A DNA stretch of 27,956 nucleotides from a virus (IMGVR_UViG_3300046660_000797:1-27956); one strand, 5' to 3'; shown: positions 8,800 to 16,791, numbered from the stretch's first letter. The notes: a model not told the origin generated them from the letters alone. Numbers and translations are program-made.

Positions 8800-9132
8800 T
8801 TATGCGATGACTGCATCGATCTTCAGCAACGCGATCGCGCCGCCAGCCGCCTTCGCTTCCGTCGCAACACCGACGCGGGTATTGCCGGCTGCCGTGGTCG
8901 TCAGGCGCTTATTGCCCGCGTCCCAGTACAGGATGGCGCCCTGGGCAATAACGTCGGTCGCCAGAACTGGCAGCTCGAACACGCCTTCGGTTTCGAAGTC
9001 ACCGGACTGGTTGGCGGCCACGTCGGCCACGGCAACACCGAAAATCTTGCCCACCAGGACGGCCTCACCAGCGAGGACAGCGGCGGCAACCAGCAGGGTC
9101 AGCGTGGAGCCCTTTTGAACGTAGTTTTTCAT
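8800..9132 (-). CDS. DUF2190 family capsid decoration/cement protein
   Basis: This 110-residue protein begins MKNYVQKGSTLTL and contains VLVGKIFGVAVAD, EGVFELPVLATD and ILYWDAGNKRLTT, the characteristic blocks of the DUF2190 family. Members sit next to major capsid genes and are thought to be head decoration or cement proteins, in the position of lambda gpD. It follows the capsid gene by 63 bases, and that gap holds two copies of the CAGACGTCTG palindrome. The family assignment is firm; the structural role is from family knowledge. Confidence 0.9.
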   Translation of the reverse strand: MKNYVQKGSTLTLLVAAAVLAGEAVLVGKIFGVAVADVAANQSGDFETEGVFELPVLATDVIAQGAILYWDAGNKRLTTTAAGNTRVGVATEAKAAGGAIALLKIDAVIA

Positions 9133-9156
9133 GCGATTCCTTTATTGACGGATGGT

Positions 9157-9182
9157 TGTGCAGACGTCTGCACAGACGTCTG
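9157..9182. repeat. 18-bp perfect palindrome TGTGCAGACGTCTGCACA plus a second overlapping core
   Basis: A perfect 18-bp palindrome occupies 9157-9174, and a second CAGACGTCTG core follows at 9173-9182. It lies between the capsid stop and the DUF2190 start, about 25 bases upstream of that ATG. The same 16-bp core recurs at 13092, 23148 and 25124, and with one mismatch at 16577. Confidence 0.9.
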
Positions 9183-9195
9183 CGGGGAGCTGCGC

Positions 9196-11250
9196 TTACG
9201 CGCCAGGGGTGCGGTACAGACCGCGGAAGTCGATCGCTTTGGCCGCGAACGCGTGGCGGGCCTTGATCTGCAGGCCGTCCACTTCGAAGCCAACACGCTG
9301 CTCGGTGTACAGGCCTTCCTCGCCTTCCAGGTAGGCGTACTCGACCGTGTCGATCAGGCCAGGCGCTGCGGACATGAACCAGTCCTTGCTGTCGATGCGG
9401 CCTTCGACCACGACTTCCAGCGAGGTGTTGAAGTTCGGGTTCACATCGCCGGCCTTGGCCGCCACGAAGGAGGCCGAGGTGTACTTGTTCGCCACAGTCT
9501 CGTTGTCAGGACCCACGATCAGGAAGGAAGGCGTCAGGTTCAGAACGCGGCCCTGAGCGCCTTTCTGCTTGCGCATCGCTGCGCGCGCCGCGCCCAGCGC
9601 AACGTCATCGATCGCGGCGCCGGCGGCGGCCAGATTGCCGTGATCAGCATGGAACAGGTTTTTGTTATCCGACATCTTGTGCGCGCCGGTCAGGATGCCG
9701 TACACGATGTCGCCTTCCAGCGCTGCAGCCTCGGCAGCCAGCGCAGTCGGGATGCGATCGAAGGCGCCCAGGTCGTCATTGACCAGCGATTCCCAGGTCA
9801 GGGCGATAATGCCGCCGGACTTCGCCAGCGCATACTTCTCAGCGCCGTCGCCGAAATGCAGCGCCTTGTACTCGCCACCTTCCTTGACGCTCTTGAAGGC
9901 CGACGATTCGGACAGCTGCACGCGTGCCACTTGGCGGAAGTCAGGCGCGGTGCTGCGGCGAGCCCAGCCGACGAAGGTGCGAGGCTGGATCTCGTAAGCA
10001 GCGCGCAGGGTGCGGTTCACGGTCGAGCCCAGGATCTGCGGCAAGTCGGAAGTAGACTGCATGCCGGCACGACCGCGCATGTCGTGATCCAGGTTCAGGG
10101 CCAGCACCGCGATCTCACGACGGCTCAAGCCGCGCGTATTACCGCCCGCTGCTTCGATGCAGGAGCGCGCCAGGTCGATCAGGTTATGACCGCGGTACTG
10201 GCGCGCAGCATCCACGCGGCCGGCGTCGGTGCGGATCGATGCGTTCGGGTTCGCGCGCAAGGTAATGGCATCAGCCATCGCCGCGCGGCGCACGTCCGTT
10301 TCGTCGCTCACGGTACGGATGTCCGCCGCAGCACGGGTTGGATTGGCCGCGCTGCGCTTGGCCTGCTCGCGCAGGACCGCCATGCCGGCGTCAGCGACGG
10401 TCATTTCGCTACGGGCGATCAGGGTGTCGGCGAAGGCAGGCTCCAAGCCGCCGAGGGTGACGGCTTCGCGAATGCCAGCCTGGCGCTCGGATTCCAAGCG
10501 AGCGCCTTCAGCGCGTGCAGCTTCGAGCGCGCGGGCTTGGTCGCCGTTCGGGGCTGGAGTGCCAGCAGGGGCCGCCGATGGATTGATTGGATCTGGCATA
10601 GAGTTTTCCTTTCGGGTTGGATTGCCGGCGGCTGCCGGAGGGTTCAGTTCAGGATTGCTACGGGTAATGAAGGTGCACGGGAAGGTGCGGCCCTCTGGTT
10701 TCGCTGGCGGCGGTGCGCTCGGATCGCTCCGCACGCCGGCATCGGCGTCGGCCCCGATCGGGACCAGCGATACTTCGGTCGGCTCCCAGTCGATCGCGCG
10801 GTAAGTCCACAGCTCGCCTTCCTTCGTCGGCGGAATGCGCTCGATCTGGTGGGTCGTGTAACCCACCGACACGTTGCCGATGATCTTGTCCACCACGTCC
10901 TGGTAGTACGGCTCGACGTCCTGGCGCTTGGAGAATTCCGCCGTGGCCTGACCTTCGCCACCGACGATTTCCGCAGTGCGGATCACGCCCAGCACATCAC
11001 TCAGGTCATAGCGGCCGTGGGTGTTCAGCAGCGGGGCGCGGCCGGATTGCAGCCGTCCCATGCGCACGTGCGCCGGGTCCATACTCAGCTCTTCCCAGTA
11101 GTAGCGTTCGCCCCAGTAGTCGTATCGCATGACTCGGGTGCCCTTGCCCCACATCAGCTCGACGGTGCGCGACTCGGCGTTGACTTTCGTCACCGGCGCC
11201 AAGCGGCCCAACATCGGCATCTGCTGTACTTCTGTTGCAGGTTGCGGCAT
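9196..11250 (-). CDS. Prohead protease / major capsid protein fusion
   Basis: This 684-residue protein joins a prohead serine protease to the major capsid protein. The protease part (about residues 10-170) carries the HK97-type pattern APLLNTHGR with catalytic His78 and GNVSVGY with Ser128, then WEPTEVSLVP. A Pro/Ala-rich linker (about 172-260) leads to a scaffold-like helical region and the capsid domain (from about residue 330 to the end). Fused protease-capsid genes are known in several long-tailed phages. An internal in-frame ATG at 10599 (codon 218), preceded by AAAGGAAAACTCT, would give a separate 467-residue scaffold-capsid product. GAGGAAAGCAA precedes the first ATG. It lies between the portal and decoration genes as expected. 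Confidence 0.92.
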   Translation of the reverse strand: MPQPATEVQQMPMLGRLAPVTKVNAESRTVELMWGKGTRVMRYDYWGERYYWEELSMDPAHVRMGRLQSGRAPLLNTHGRYDLSDVLGVIRTAEIVGGEGQATAEFSKRQDVEPYYQDVVDKIIGNVSVGYTTHQIERIPPTKEGELWTYRAIDWEPTEVSLVPIGADADAGVRSDPSAPPPAKPEGRTFPCTFITRSNPELNPPAAAGNPTRKENSMPDPINPSAAPAGTPAPNGDQARALEAARAEGARLESERQAGIREAVTLGGLEPAFADTLIARSEMTVADAGMAVLREQAKRSAANPTRAAADIRTVSDETDVRRAAMADAITLRANPNASIRTDAGRVDAARQYRGHNLIDLARSCIEAAGGNTRGLSRREIAVLALNLDHDMRGRAGMQSTSDLPQILGSTVNRTLRAAYEIQPRTFVGWARRSTAPDFRQVARVQLSESSAFKSVKEGGEYKALHFGDGAEKYALAKSGGIIALTWESLVNDDLGAFDRIPTALAAEAAALEGDIVYGILTGAHKMSDNKNLFHADHGNLAAAGAAIDDVALGAARAAMRKQKGAQGRVLNLTPSFLIVGPDNETVANKYTSASFVAAKAGDVNPNFNTSLEVVVEGRIDSKDWFMSAAPGLIDTVEYAYLEGEEGLYTEQRVGFEVDGLQIKARHAFAAKAIDFRGLYRTPGA
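10599..10614 (-). promoter_or_regulatory. Internal ribosome-binding site and ATG inside the protease-capsid fusion
   Basis: On the minus strand AAAGGAAAACTCT lies directly before an in-frame ATG (codon 218 of the fusion), with about seven bases between AGGA and the start. It falls in the linker after the protease domain. Initiation here would yield a 467-residue scaffold-capsid protein without protease, comparable in principle to lambda Nu3 being made from inside gene C. Use of the start is inferred. Confidence 0.6.
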
Positions 11251-11266
11251 TTGCTTTCCTCAAATG

Positions 11267-11297
11267 AAAAGCCCCGCAGGCCGGAGCATGCGGGGCT
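11267..11297 (-). terminator. Intrinsic terminator between portal and protease-capsid genes
   Basis: On the minus strand the nine-base-pair stem AGCCCCGCA / TGCGGGGCT (11270-11297, ten-base loop) is followed by a short T-run that overlaps the end of the stem. It lies after the portal stop and 17 bases before the start of the protease-capsid fusion. The short T-run suggests partial efficiency. Confidence 0.65.
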
Positions 11298-11317
11298 GGT
11301 TGTTGAAGCGGTGCGCC

Positions 11318-12769
11318 TTAATCGGCGCCGATGATCTTGGCGGCCGTGGCGCCGTCGAGCAGCTTCTCACTGACCGACGAATCGGTATCGAGCAGCACGC
11401 CGTTCTTGCGCAACTGCTCGCGCTCCGCGGCGATTTCGGCAAACACCTTGTCCGGATCGTCGCCGCGCTCACGGATCGAAGCGGACAGCGACGTCAGGCC
11501 GCCACGGATGGCTTCCTTCTCTGCCATCACGTCCTTCAGCGGGTCTACCCACTGCAGCTTCGGCATGTTCCAGGTGAAAGGCACGATCGGACCGCGCGAT
11601 TTACCGGCCAGCCGTGCTACCTCCTGGAATCGGCGCGCGATCGGCGCCAGCACCATCGGCTTCAGGGCCAGCCACTGCTCCGCCTTGATCATCTGGCGCA
11701 CTTCGACCAGGCCGGCGCGCTGGCTGCTGTAATTCGCCTTCGAGTTGTCGCCCGTCATCTGCGAGTACATCAAGCCGGCGCCAGCAGCGATGGCGTGCAG
11801 CTGCGTCGTCGTGTATTCGCCGTAGCCGCCGCTGGACGACGGATTACCGAAGTCCACGCCCTCCGCACCGGAGATGTACTTGATCATGCCCGGCGCGACC
11901 TTCTCTTGCGTTGGGCCTTTGCCGCCGGCATTGGCCTCGCCCAAGCGTGCGGTCGTGTCGTCGGTCCGGACAAACGCCACAAAGCAGGACTCGATCTTCT
12001 TACGGACCAGCTCGGCCTGCTCATAGTCGGCCAGGTCACGCAGCCGCAGGAGCGATACGGCGAACTCGGGCATGCCGCGAACCTGCGTTGGCCTGCGCTT
12101 GCGGTAGTAATGCAGCACCTCGGACGCCGGCACGCGCTTGCTTTCCAGCGAGCGTAGCCGGTAAGTCGCCACCTCGCCGGGGTGGACCGGGTACAGCCAG
12201 TACGCAACCCTCTGGCCGATCTGGTTGAACTCGACGCCGGCGATCGCGAAGTTGCCGTTCGCCAGCTGGCCGGTTTTGGTCGCGTCCAGATGGTCCGGTT
12301 CTAGCACTTGGATCTGCAACGGCACGGGCAGTCCGTCTTCAGGCGCCCGCGCACGGAAGCGGAACAGCACCTCGCCGCTTTCACGGCGGGTCCGATGCCC
12401 CAGTTCAATCAGGCCAGCGAAGTCCAGCTGACCGTCCGCGTCGGCGTATTCGCACCAGTTGTTCCACAAGTTCTGGTCGGGGGCCTTAGCGGTGATGCCA
12501 TCGCCGATGGTGTTGGCCACCAGGCTATCGAGCGCGCGGGCGGCGTACTCGTTGTTGCGCACTACGTCACGGCAACGATTCCGGACAATCTCCAGGGATG
12601 GGGCGATCTCGGCGTTTGCGCTGCCGCTACCTGCGAACCAGTTTGCGGTGCGGCGGCCACGCTTGCCAGCGTCATAGCTGCGCGCCATATCGAGACCGAT
12701 GCGGGCATGGGCTCGCCTCGCGCCGGCGACCGGGTCGAGGAAGGCGATGAAGTGATCGATAAAGTTCAT
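11318..12769 (-). CDS. Portal protein, lambda family (gpB-like)
   Basis: This 483-residue protein would form the dodecameric ring at the capsid vertex through which DNA is packaged and to which the connector binds. Motifs NNEYAARALDSLVANTIG, GEVLFRFRAR, IQVLEPDHLD and MTGDNSKANYSSQRAGLVE are diagnostic of the lambda-type portal family. I start it at the ATG at 12769 (MNFIDHF), preceded by GGGA and two bases after the gpW stop. An in-frame upstream start at 12808 would overlap gpW by 38 bases and is less likely. It follows gpW and precedes the protease-capsid gene in lambda order. Confidence 0.93.
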   Translation of the reverse strand: MNFIDHFIAFLDPVAGARRAHARIGLDMARSYDAGKRGRRTANWFAGSGSANAEIAPSLEIVRNRCRDVVRNNEYAARALDSLVANTIGDGITAKAPDQNLWNNWCEYADADGQLDFAGLIELGHRTRRESGEVLFRFRARAPEDGLPVPLQIQVLEPDHLDATKTGQLANGNFAIAGVEFNQIGQRVAYWLYPVHPGEVATYRLRSLESKRVPASEVLHYYRKRRPTQVRGMPEFAVSLLRLRDLADYEQAELVRKKIESCFVAFVRTDDTTARLGEANAGGKGPTQEKVAPGMIKYISGAEGVDFGNPSSSGGYGEYTTTQLHAIAAGAGLMYSQMTGDNSKANYSSQRAGLVEVRQMIKAEQWLALKPMVLAPIARRFQEVARLAGKSRGPIVPFTWNMPKLQWVDPLKDVMAEKEAIRGGLTSLSASIRERGDDPDKVFAEIAAEREQLRKNGVLLDTDSSVSEKLLDGATAAKIIGAD

Positions 12770-12770
12770 A

Positions 12771-12995
12771 TCAATCCCGGCTGAACGCAGCGAGCGAAGC
12801 GGGACCACGGTTGGAAAGGCGGGGCGGCGACATCATGCCGGCGTCTACCAGCTGGCTGTACACGAAGCCACGCGCCTTCAGCAGCTCGCCCACGCTGCGG
12901 TATTCGACCTCCTTGCCGTCGTACTTGACCTTCAGCTGGCCGGATGCGATGGCAGCGTCGAGCGCCGCCAGTTGGTTGGTGGTAAAGGTTGTCAT
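12771..12995 (-). CDS. Head-tail connector gpW
   Basis: This 74-residue protein contains the gpW core GQLKVKYDGKEVEYRS followed by a helix (VGELLKARGFVY). gpW binds the portal after packaging and is needed for the FII-type joiner to attach. It lies between the large terminase and portal genes as in lambda, separated by one base from the terminase stop and one base from the portal start. The C-terminal tail (from about residue 55) is slightly longer and more basic than in lambda gpW. Confidence 0.9.
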   Translation of the reverse strand: MTTFTTNQLAALDAAIASGQLKVKYDGKEVEYRSVGELLKARGFVYSQLVDAGMMSPPRLSNRGPASLAAFSRD

Positions 12996-12996
12996 G

Positions 12997-15033
12997 TCAA
13001 TTCAGCCAATTATCAGTTTCGGATAGCCAGTCGCTCCCTTCCGGGTCACTAGCCGCGTGTAATGCCTCCTGCTGCGCTGCCGGTGCTGGCTGTGCAGACG
13101 TCTGCACGGCTTCCGCCGTGGGCTGAGTTTCTGGCGCCGGGTTGACGATCACCCGGGCGCTGAACAGATCGCCCATGCGCGGCTCGACCATCTGACGCAA
13201 GTGATCCCAGTCAGCTGCCTGCAGGCGGTTGATCCGCACCATCGGGTGGTTTGCTGCCGAATAGGCGTACACCCAGGTATCCAGATCTTCGTTTCGGGCA
13301 CGGATCTTCACCCATCGGCCCTGCCGCTCATCGAACACCTCTGACGTGATCTGATCCCAGAACTCGTCTGGCAGGCCGGCAGGGAAGCGCACCATCCGCT
13401 CTTCCGGCGGCGCCAGCTGCAGCACGCCGTCGATCTCGGGTTCGTCACCCGACAGGCGGGCGAAGAATGCCGCCTTCGCGGTATCTGTGCCGACCATCCA
13501 CAGCTGGACGCCGTTCTTCTGCAGAACACCTTTGTCGTTCTTCACGTCCTGCCTGGTCGGCTTGGTGAGGATCGGGCGGTTCTGCTGCTTCGCACCTTTG
13601 ATCGCCATCACAGCGTCGGTGCGGTGCTGGCGCACGTAGTTGTACACACGGTGCGTCGCGTAGCCAGTATCGATGGCGGTCATAGCGATCCGCACATCGA
13701 CACCGAAGCCGTTGCGAATCGGCCGCCGGCGGAACTCGGTCAGCTTGTCCCACACCTCTTGTTTTTCCGGGTCACCGTGCAGCTCGATCCGGTCGATCGT
13801 GGCGCACCGTTCGTTTTCGCCCCAGCCGACCACGTGCAAGTGCAGGCGGTCCTTCTGGACATCTACGCCCAGCGTCAGCACCAGGATGCCGACCGGGATG
13901 GTGCGCAGCGCCCAGCCCTCGGCGCGGCGCTTCAGGTCCGCGCCTTTGACGCGGTCACTGTGATCTTCGTATGGTTCGCCCTTCTGCAGGTTGACGAACG
14001 GCTGCAGCTTGGCCCGGTCGCGGCACGCCACCAGCCACTTTTCGGCGATCTGCGGCCAGGTAAGGCCCAGGCCGATCGGCGCATACAGCGCGTTGATGTG
14101 GTAGCCCAGGCGCGGGTTGTCCGGATAGCGGTGAACCCAGCCAGCGCGGCCAGGGCCTTCCTCTAGCATCCAGCTCTTGTGACGCTCCTCGATCGGGTCA
14201 CCACAGTGTTCACAGAGATAAACGGCCGTCTCTGGCTTGTGTACCTTGCGTCCCGCCTCGTCAAGTTCCTTCTGCCAGGCCAGCCGTTCAAACTTCAGCA
14301 CCTGCCGCTCTTTGCAATGCGGACACGGAACGTGGTACCGCGCCTGAGAGGACAGCGCATAGTCTTTCGCAATATGCGACGTGTCGGCGCGGCCAGGCGT
14401 GCTGGACTTGTAGCGTTTCGCCCGTGGGAACGTCACCGTGCGCTGTTCAGCCAGGGCGATCGGATCGCCTTCGTCGTCAACGTCGCCGGGGTATCGGTCC
14501 GTTTCGTCCAGCCCCAAGTTCTTAATCGGCATCGACGCCAGAGCGCTCGCCGCATTCGAGCCAGTCATCACCAGCATGCCGCCGGGGAAGTCCTTCATCA
14601 GCGTAGTGTTGCCGCTGTCGCGGGAACGCGCTGGCGGGATTTTTGCCGTCAAGCGCTCCGAGTTCTCGATCATCGGAGTGATACGCTGCTTACTGTACTT
14701 CTCGGCCATATCGACTGAGGGCTGTACGACAAGCATCGGCGCCGGCGCATGATCGACGATGTAACCGATCCAGTTCAGCAGCACCTCGGTCTTGCCAACC
14801 TGTGAGGCCGCCATGAAGCAAATGTCGGTTGCCGGGTGCTGGGGCGACAGTACGTCCATGATCTCGCGCAGATACGGCGTCCGCGATGTCCGCCATGGAC
14901 CAGGCTCCGCCGCACCTTTGGTGGGCAGGATGCGGTGCAGGTCTGCCCACTGGCTAACAGTCAGCTCCGCTGGCAACTCCCACGCCGCGTCCACTGCGTC
15001 CAGGATTGCTTGGAAGCCGTCAACCAGGTTCAT
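12997..15033 (-). CDS. Terminase large subunit (gpA family)
   Basis: This 678-residue protein is the ATP-driven packaging motor and cos-cutting nuclease. The ATPase domain has a variant Walker A (ASQVGKT, residues 76-82) and Walker B (LDETD, residues 175-179). A zinc-ribbon-like insertion has Cys237-x2-Cys240 and Cys274-x2-Cys277. The nuclease domain shows Asp391 (LGVDVQKD) and Asp455 (AIDTGY), as in the GpA family. The Pro/Ala/Gln-rich C-terminal tail after about residue 620 includes a stretch encoded by one copy of the 16-bp palindrome. The ATG overlaps the small-subunit stop by four bases (ATGA). The length is close to lambda gpA (641). Confidence 0.95.
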   Translation of the reverse strand: MNLVDGFQAILDAVDAAWELPAELTVSQWADLHRILPTKGAAEPGPWRTSRTPYLREIMDVLSPQHPATDICFMAASQVGKTEVLLNWIGYIVDHAPAPMLVVQPSVDMAEKYSKQRITPMIENSERLTAKIPPARSRDSGNTTLMKDFPGGMLVMTGSNAASALASMPIKNLGLDETDRYPGDVDDEGDPIALAEQRTVTFPRAKRYKSSTPGRADTSHIAKDYALSSQARYHVPCPHCKERQVLKFERLAWQKELDEAGRKVHKPETAVYLCEHCGDPIEERHKSWMLEEGPGRAGWVHRYPDNPRLGYHINALYAPIGLGLTWPQIAEKWLVACRDRAKLQPFVNLQKGEPYEDHSDRVKGADLKRRAEGWALRTIPVGILVLTLGVDVQKDRLHLHVVGWGENERCATIDRIELHGDPEKQEVWDKLTEFRRRPIRNGFGVDVRIAMTAIDTGYATHRVYNYVRQHRTDAVMAIKGAKQQNRPILTKPTRQDVKNDKGVLQKNGVQLWMVGTDTAKAAFFARLSGDEPEIDGVLQLAPPEERMVRFPAGLPDEFWDQITSEVFDERQGRWVKIRARNEDLDTWVYAYSAANHPMVRINRLQAADWDHLRQMVEPRMGDLFSARVIVNPAPETQPTAEAVQTSAQPAPAAQQEALHAASDPEGSDWLSETDNWLN
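13092..13107. repeat. 16-bp palindrome GTGCAGACGTCTGCAC (copy in terminase tail)
   Basis: This is an exact copy of the palindrome at 9158-9173, here inside the large terminase gene. It is read in the frame V-Q-T-S-A in the low-complexity C-terminal tail. Confidence 0.9.
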
Positions 15034-15647
15034 ACCGTCACCTCAGCGCGCTCGCGCAGCCTTTCAACTTCGCGCCGCATCACTTCACACACGCGCTCGC
15101 ATTCCAGCCGCAGCAGTTCGTGCACCTTGACCGGATCGGTCTCGGGTGCGATCAACTGGGCCAGCCGATCAGGCAGCTGCATGAGCGCCGTGCGCGCCGC
15201 TATATGCGTTGCCTGGACGGCTTGCACCATCGGCGCCACTTCCGCGATCGTGCCCTGCAGCTTGCGCAGTTCAATCATCTTGAGCTGGGCGTCGATCTGC
15301 TCCTTCTCGGTGCGGGCCTGGTGGTAGGCGCTCGGCGCCTTATCACCACCGCCGCGCGATCGCCCCGACGCCTGCTCGTCTTCCTGGTCGGCTACTTTTG
15401 CCGGCGCCGGCATGCTCGCCAGGTCATGGCCGTTGCGATACGCCTCCCAGCGCTCGCGCACGCCGGTCTTGCCGGGGTCACCGGTCGCTTCAATCAGCTT
15501 GAGCGAGGCCTCGACGTTCACAAGCTTGCCGTCTTCCGACAACACCAGGCGATTCAGCGCCTTGAGCTTGCTGACATAGCTGGGGGCGCAGCCGTACACC
15601 TGGGCGAAGGCGGACTTTGAAATGTATCCATCCATGCGCACCACCAT
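15030..15647 (-). CDS. Terminase small subunit
   Basis: This 205-residue protein has an N-terminal helix-turn-helix (SKSAFAQVYGCAPSYVSKLK, residues about 10-30), as in Nu1-type small terminases that bind cosB. A central basic/acidic linker follows, then a C-terminal helical region (from about residue 110) for oligomerisation and contact with the large subunit. It directly precedes and overlaps the large subunit gene. An ATG at codon 5 (15635) is an alternative start. Its 5' end lies against three AGTGAAAT repeats, which could be DNA-binding sites for this protein or part of cos. Confidence 0.85.
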   Translation of the reverse strand: MVVRMDGYISKSAFAQVYGCAPSYVSKLKALNRLVLSEDGKLVNVEASLKLIEATGDPGKTGVRERWEAYRNGHDLASMPAPAKVADQEDEQASGRSRGGGDKAPSAYHQARTEKEQIDAQLKMIELRKLQGTIAEVAPMVQAVQATHIAARTALMQLPDRLAQLIAPETDPVKVHELLRLECERVCEVMRREVERLRERAEVTV

Positions 15648-15690
15648 TTCACTTCACCATGGGATTTCACTTCACCATGCAGATTTCACT
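15646..15690. repeat. Tandem AGTGAAAT-type repeats upstream of terminase
   Basis: On the plus strand ATTTCACTTCACCATG occurs at 15646-15661 and again at 15664-15679, with a truncated third unit ATTTCACT at 15683-15690. Read on the minus strand these are three AGTGAAAT boxes spaced 19 and 18 bases, ending at the small-terminase ATG. They could be terminase binding sites (cosB-like) or an operator. Their function is unknown. Confidence 0.8.
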
Positions 15691-15750
15691 AACGTTGAAG
15701 GTCTATGACCGGCGATACGACGTGGCTCGAATTACCCGTGCGAGGGCATG

Positions 15751-15766
15751 CCAGGGAGGACCCTGG
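15751..15766. other. Hairpin CCAGGG-AGGA-CCCTGG in the gap before terminase (possible cos region)
   Basis: A perfect six-base-pair dyad with a four-base loop lies about 100 bases upstream of the small terminase start, in a non-coding gap. No T-run follows it on either strand, so it is not a terminator. The gap next to the small terminase is the usual position of cos in lambda-like phages. The cos assignment is a guess from position only. Confidence 0.25.
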
Positions 15767-15790
15767 AAAAATCTGGCACCCGACCAGCAT

Positions 15791-16549
15791 TCACTTGCTC
15801 CTGAAACCTCCACCTTGCAGGGCGAACTCCAGTGCCGACTTGAACTCACCACCGAACCGCGCGCGGGCCACGTTCTCAACGATCTTGTCGAGCGGAACCA
15901 GTACGCGATAGTGAGGCGCCGCCGCGGTGAACAGGAACACGGGCCGCACGCCCTCACCGGAGCCAAACATCTGGCGCTGCCACACACCCTCGACGCCGTC
16001 GATGGCGCCAACGAAGTACTGCGCGGCGGCCGCCTTGCGCTGGCTGCGCTTGCTGCCGGTGCGGTTTGCCACATAGCCCTGCTCGCCGAACGCACGCAGC
16101 GCCGACAGGATCTGGACGATCTGCGAGCGGCGCACGTTACCGTATTGGTCGAGCTGGGCACCGGCAGCGGGAACGGCAAACTTACCGCTCTTCATCAGGC
16201 CGCGCGCTATCAGCGCCCGCTCGAAGCGCTTCTGCGATCGCGGACCGCCATGCACTTCGGGGCTGAGATACCTGCTTGCCGGCGTGCCCTTGAACGCGTC
16301 ATCCTTGAAGTAGACCCGTGCCGATGGTTGCGCGTCCGACTTCTTCGCCGTGACAACACGCAAGCTATTGAGCGAGTATGGCGTAGGCCGGTCGAAGCGC
16401 CGACGCATCACATCCACCACACCCGTCGCGCCCAGTTGCGCGGTCTTGGTCAGCGCCATCGCTACGGCGAACGGAATGTGTTTGCGGCTGACATCATCCA
16501 GGTTCTTGAGCAGCTGGTTGACTTGCTCGGCCATCGTGATCGTCGCCAT
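15791..16549 (-). CDS. gpZ-like minor tail protein (conserved phage structural protein)
   Basis: This 252-residue protein starts after a strong GGAGG. Its N-terminal helical layout (QLLKNLDDVSRKHIPFAVAM) resembles lambda gpZ (short helix, NL..ISK..VP.A.A). The block RRFDRPTPYSLNSLRV, then YLSPEVHGG and KRFERALIARG, recurs in a conserved phage family of beta- and gammaproteobacteria. gpZ-type proteins act in tail completion and DNA ejection. It is encoded upstream of the terminase rather than between the joiner and gpU-like genes, where lambda has Z and this phage has nothing. The link to gpZ is by weak resemblance, so a generic structural protein is the safe reading. Confidence 0.55.
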   Translation of the reverse strand: MATITMAEQVNQLLKNLDDVSRKHIPFAVAMALTKTAQLGATGVVDVMRRRFDRPTPYSLNSLRVVTAKKSDAQPSARVYFKDDAFKGTPASRYLSPEVHGGPRSQKRFERALIARGLMKSGKFAVPAAGAQLDQYGNVRRSQIVQILSALRAFGEQGYVANRTGSKRSQRKAAAAQYFVGAIDGVEGVWQRQMFGSGEGVRPVFLFTAAAPHYRVLVPLDKIVENVARARFGGEFKSALEFALQGGGFRSK

Positions 16550-16576
16550 GCCAGCCTCCAGTCCGACTCAATGCTT

Positions 16577-16592
16577 GTGCAGGCGTCTGCAC
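16577..16592. repeat. 16-bp near-palindrome GTGCAGGCGTCTGCAC
   Basis: This differs by one base from the palindrome repeated elsewhere in the window. It lies 28 bases upstream of the gpZ-like start, a position similar to the copy upstream of the DUF2190 gene. Confidence 0.8.
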
Positions 16593-16595
16593 GGA

Positions 16596-16622
16596 ATAAA
16601 AAGCGCCCAGGGTACCCCAGGC
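16596..16622 (-). terminator. Intrinsic terminator before the gpZ-like gene
   Basis: On the minus strand GCCTGGG-GTAC-CCTGGGC forms a stem with two G-T wobbles around a central GGGTACCC and is followed by GC and TTTTTATT. It is the most downstream of three terminators between the Q-like gene and the late genes. Confidence 0.55.
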
Positions 16623-16753
16623 TAAAGACGACAGCACGCTTGTATCCCCCGCATTGCAGCGGATCGAGACAAGATCACCACCTTTCGCCGTTGAGAATTC
16701 GGGTGCGCTTATCGTTATCGCCCAACGCCGCCATGCTATGCAATGGCCGAAAC
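16623..16753 (-). other. Non-coding leader between tandem terminators (candidate late promoter / antitermination region)
   Basis: No convincing gene covers this stretch. It is bounded upstream by two terminators and downstream by one, all facing the late operon. A weak sigma70-like pair, TTGCAT (16743-16738) and GATAAC (16719-16714) with an 18-base spacer, could be a late promoter. A Q-dependent late leader with promoter and terminator would sit exactly here. The promoter call is weak. Confidence 0.3.
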
Positions 16754-16787
16754 AAAAAAGCCCCACTGCGGCAACGCCGAGCGGGGC
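16754..16787 (-). terminator. Intrinsic terminator 2 after the Q-like gene
   Basis: On the minus strand an eight-base-pair stem (GCCCCGCT / AGTGGGGC, one wobble) with a stacked inner CGGC / GCCG stem is followed by six T's (16759-16754). Confidence 0.85.
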
Positions 16788-16791
16788 AAAT

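Noticed and set aside
9115-11334. 739-residue plus-strand open frame opposite the capsid fusion
   Set aside because: It is antisense to a well-supported protease-capsid gene; its composition is Arg/Gly/Val-rich and no motifs are visible.
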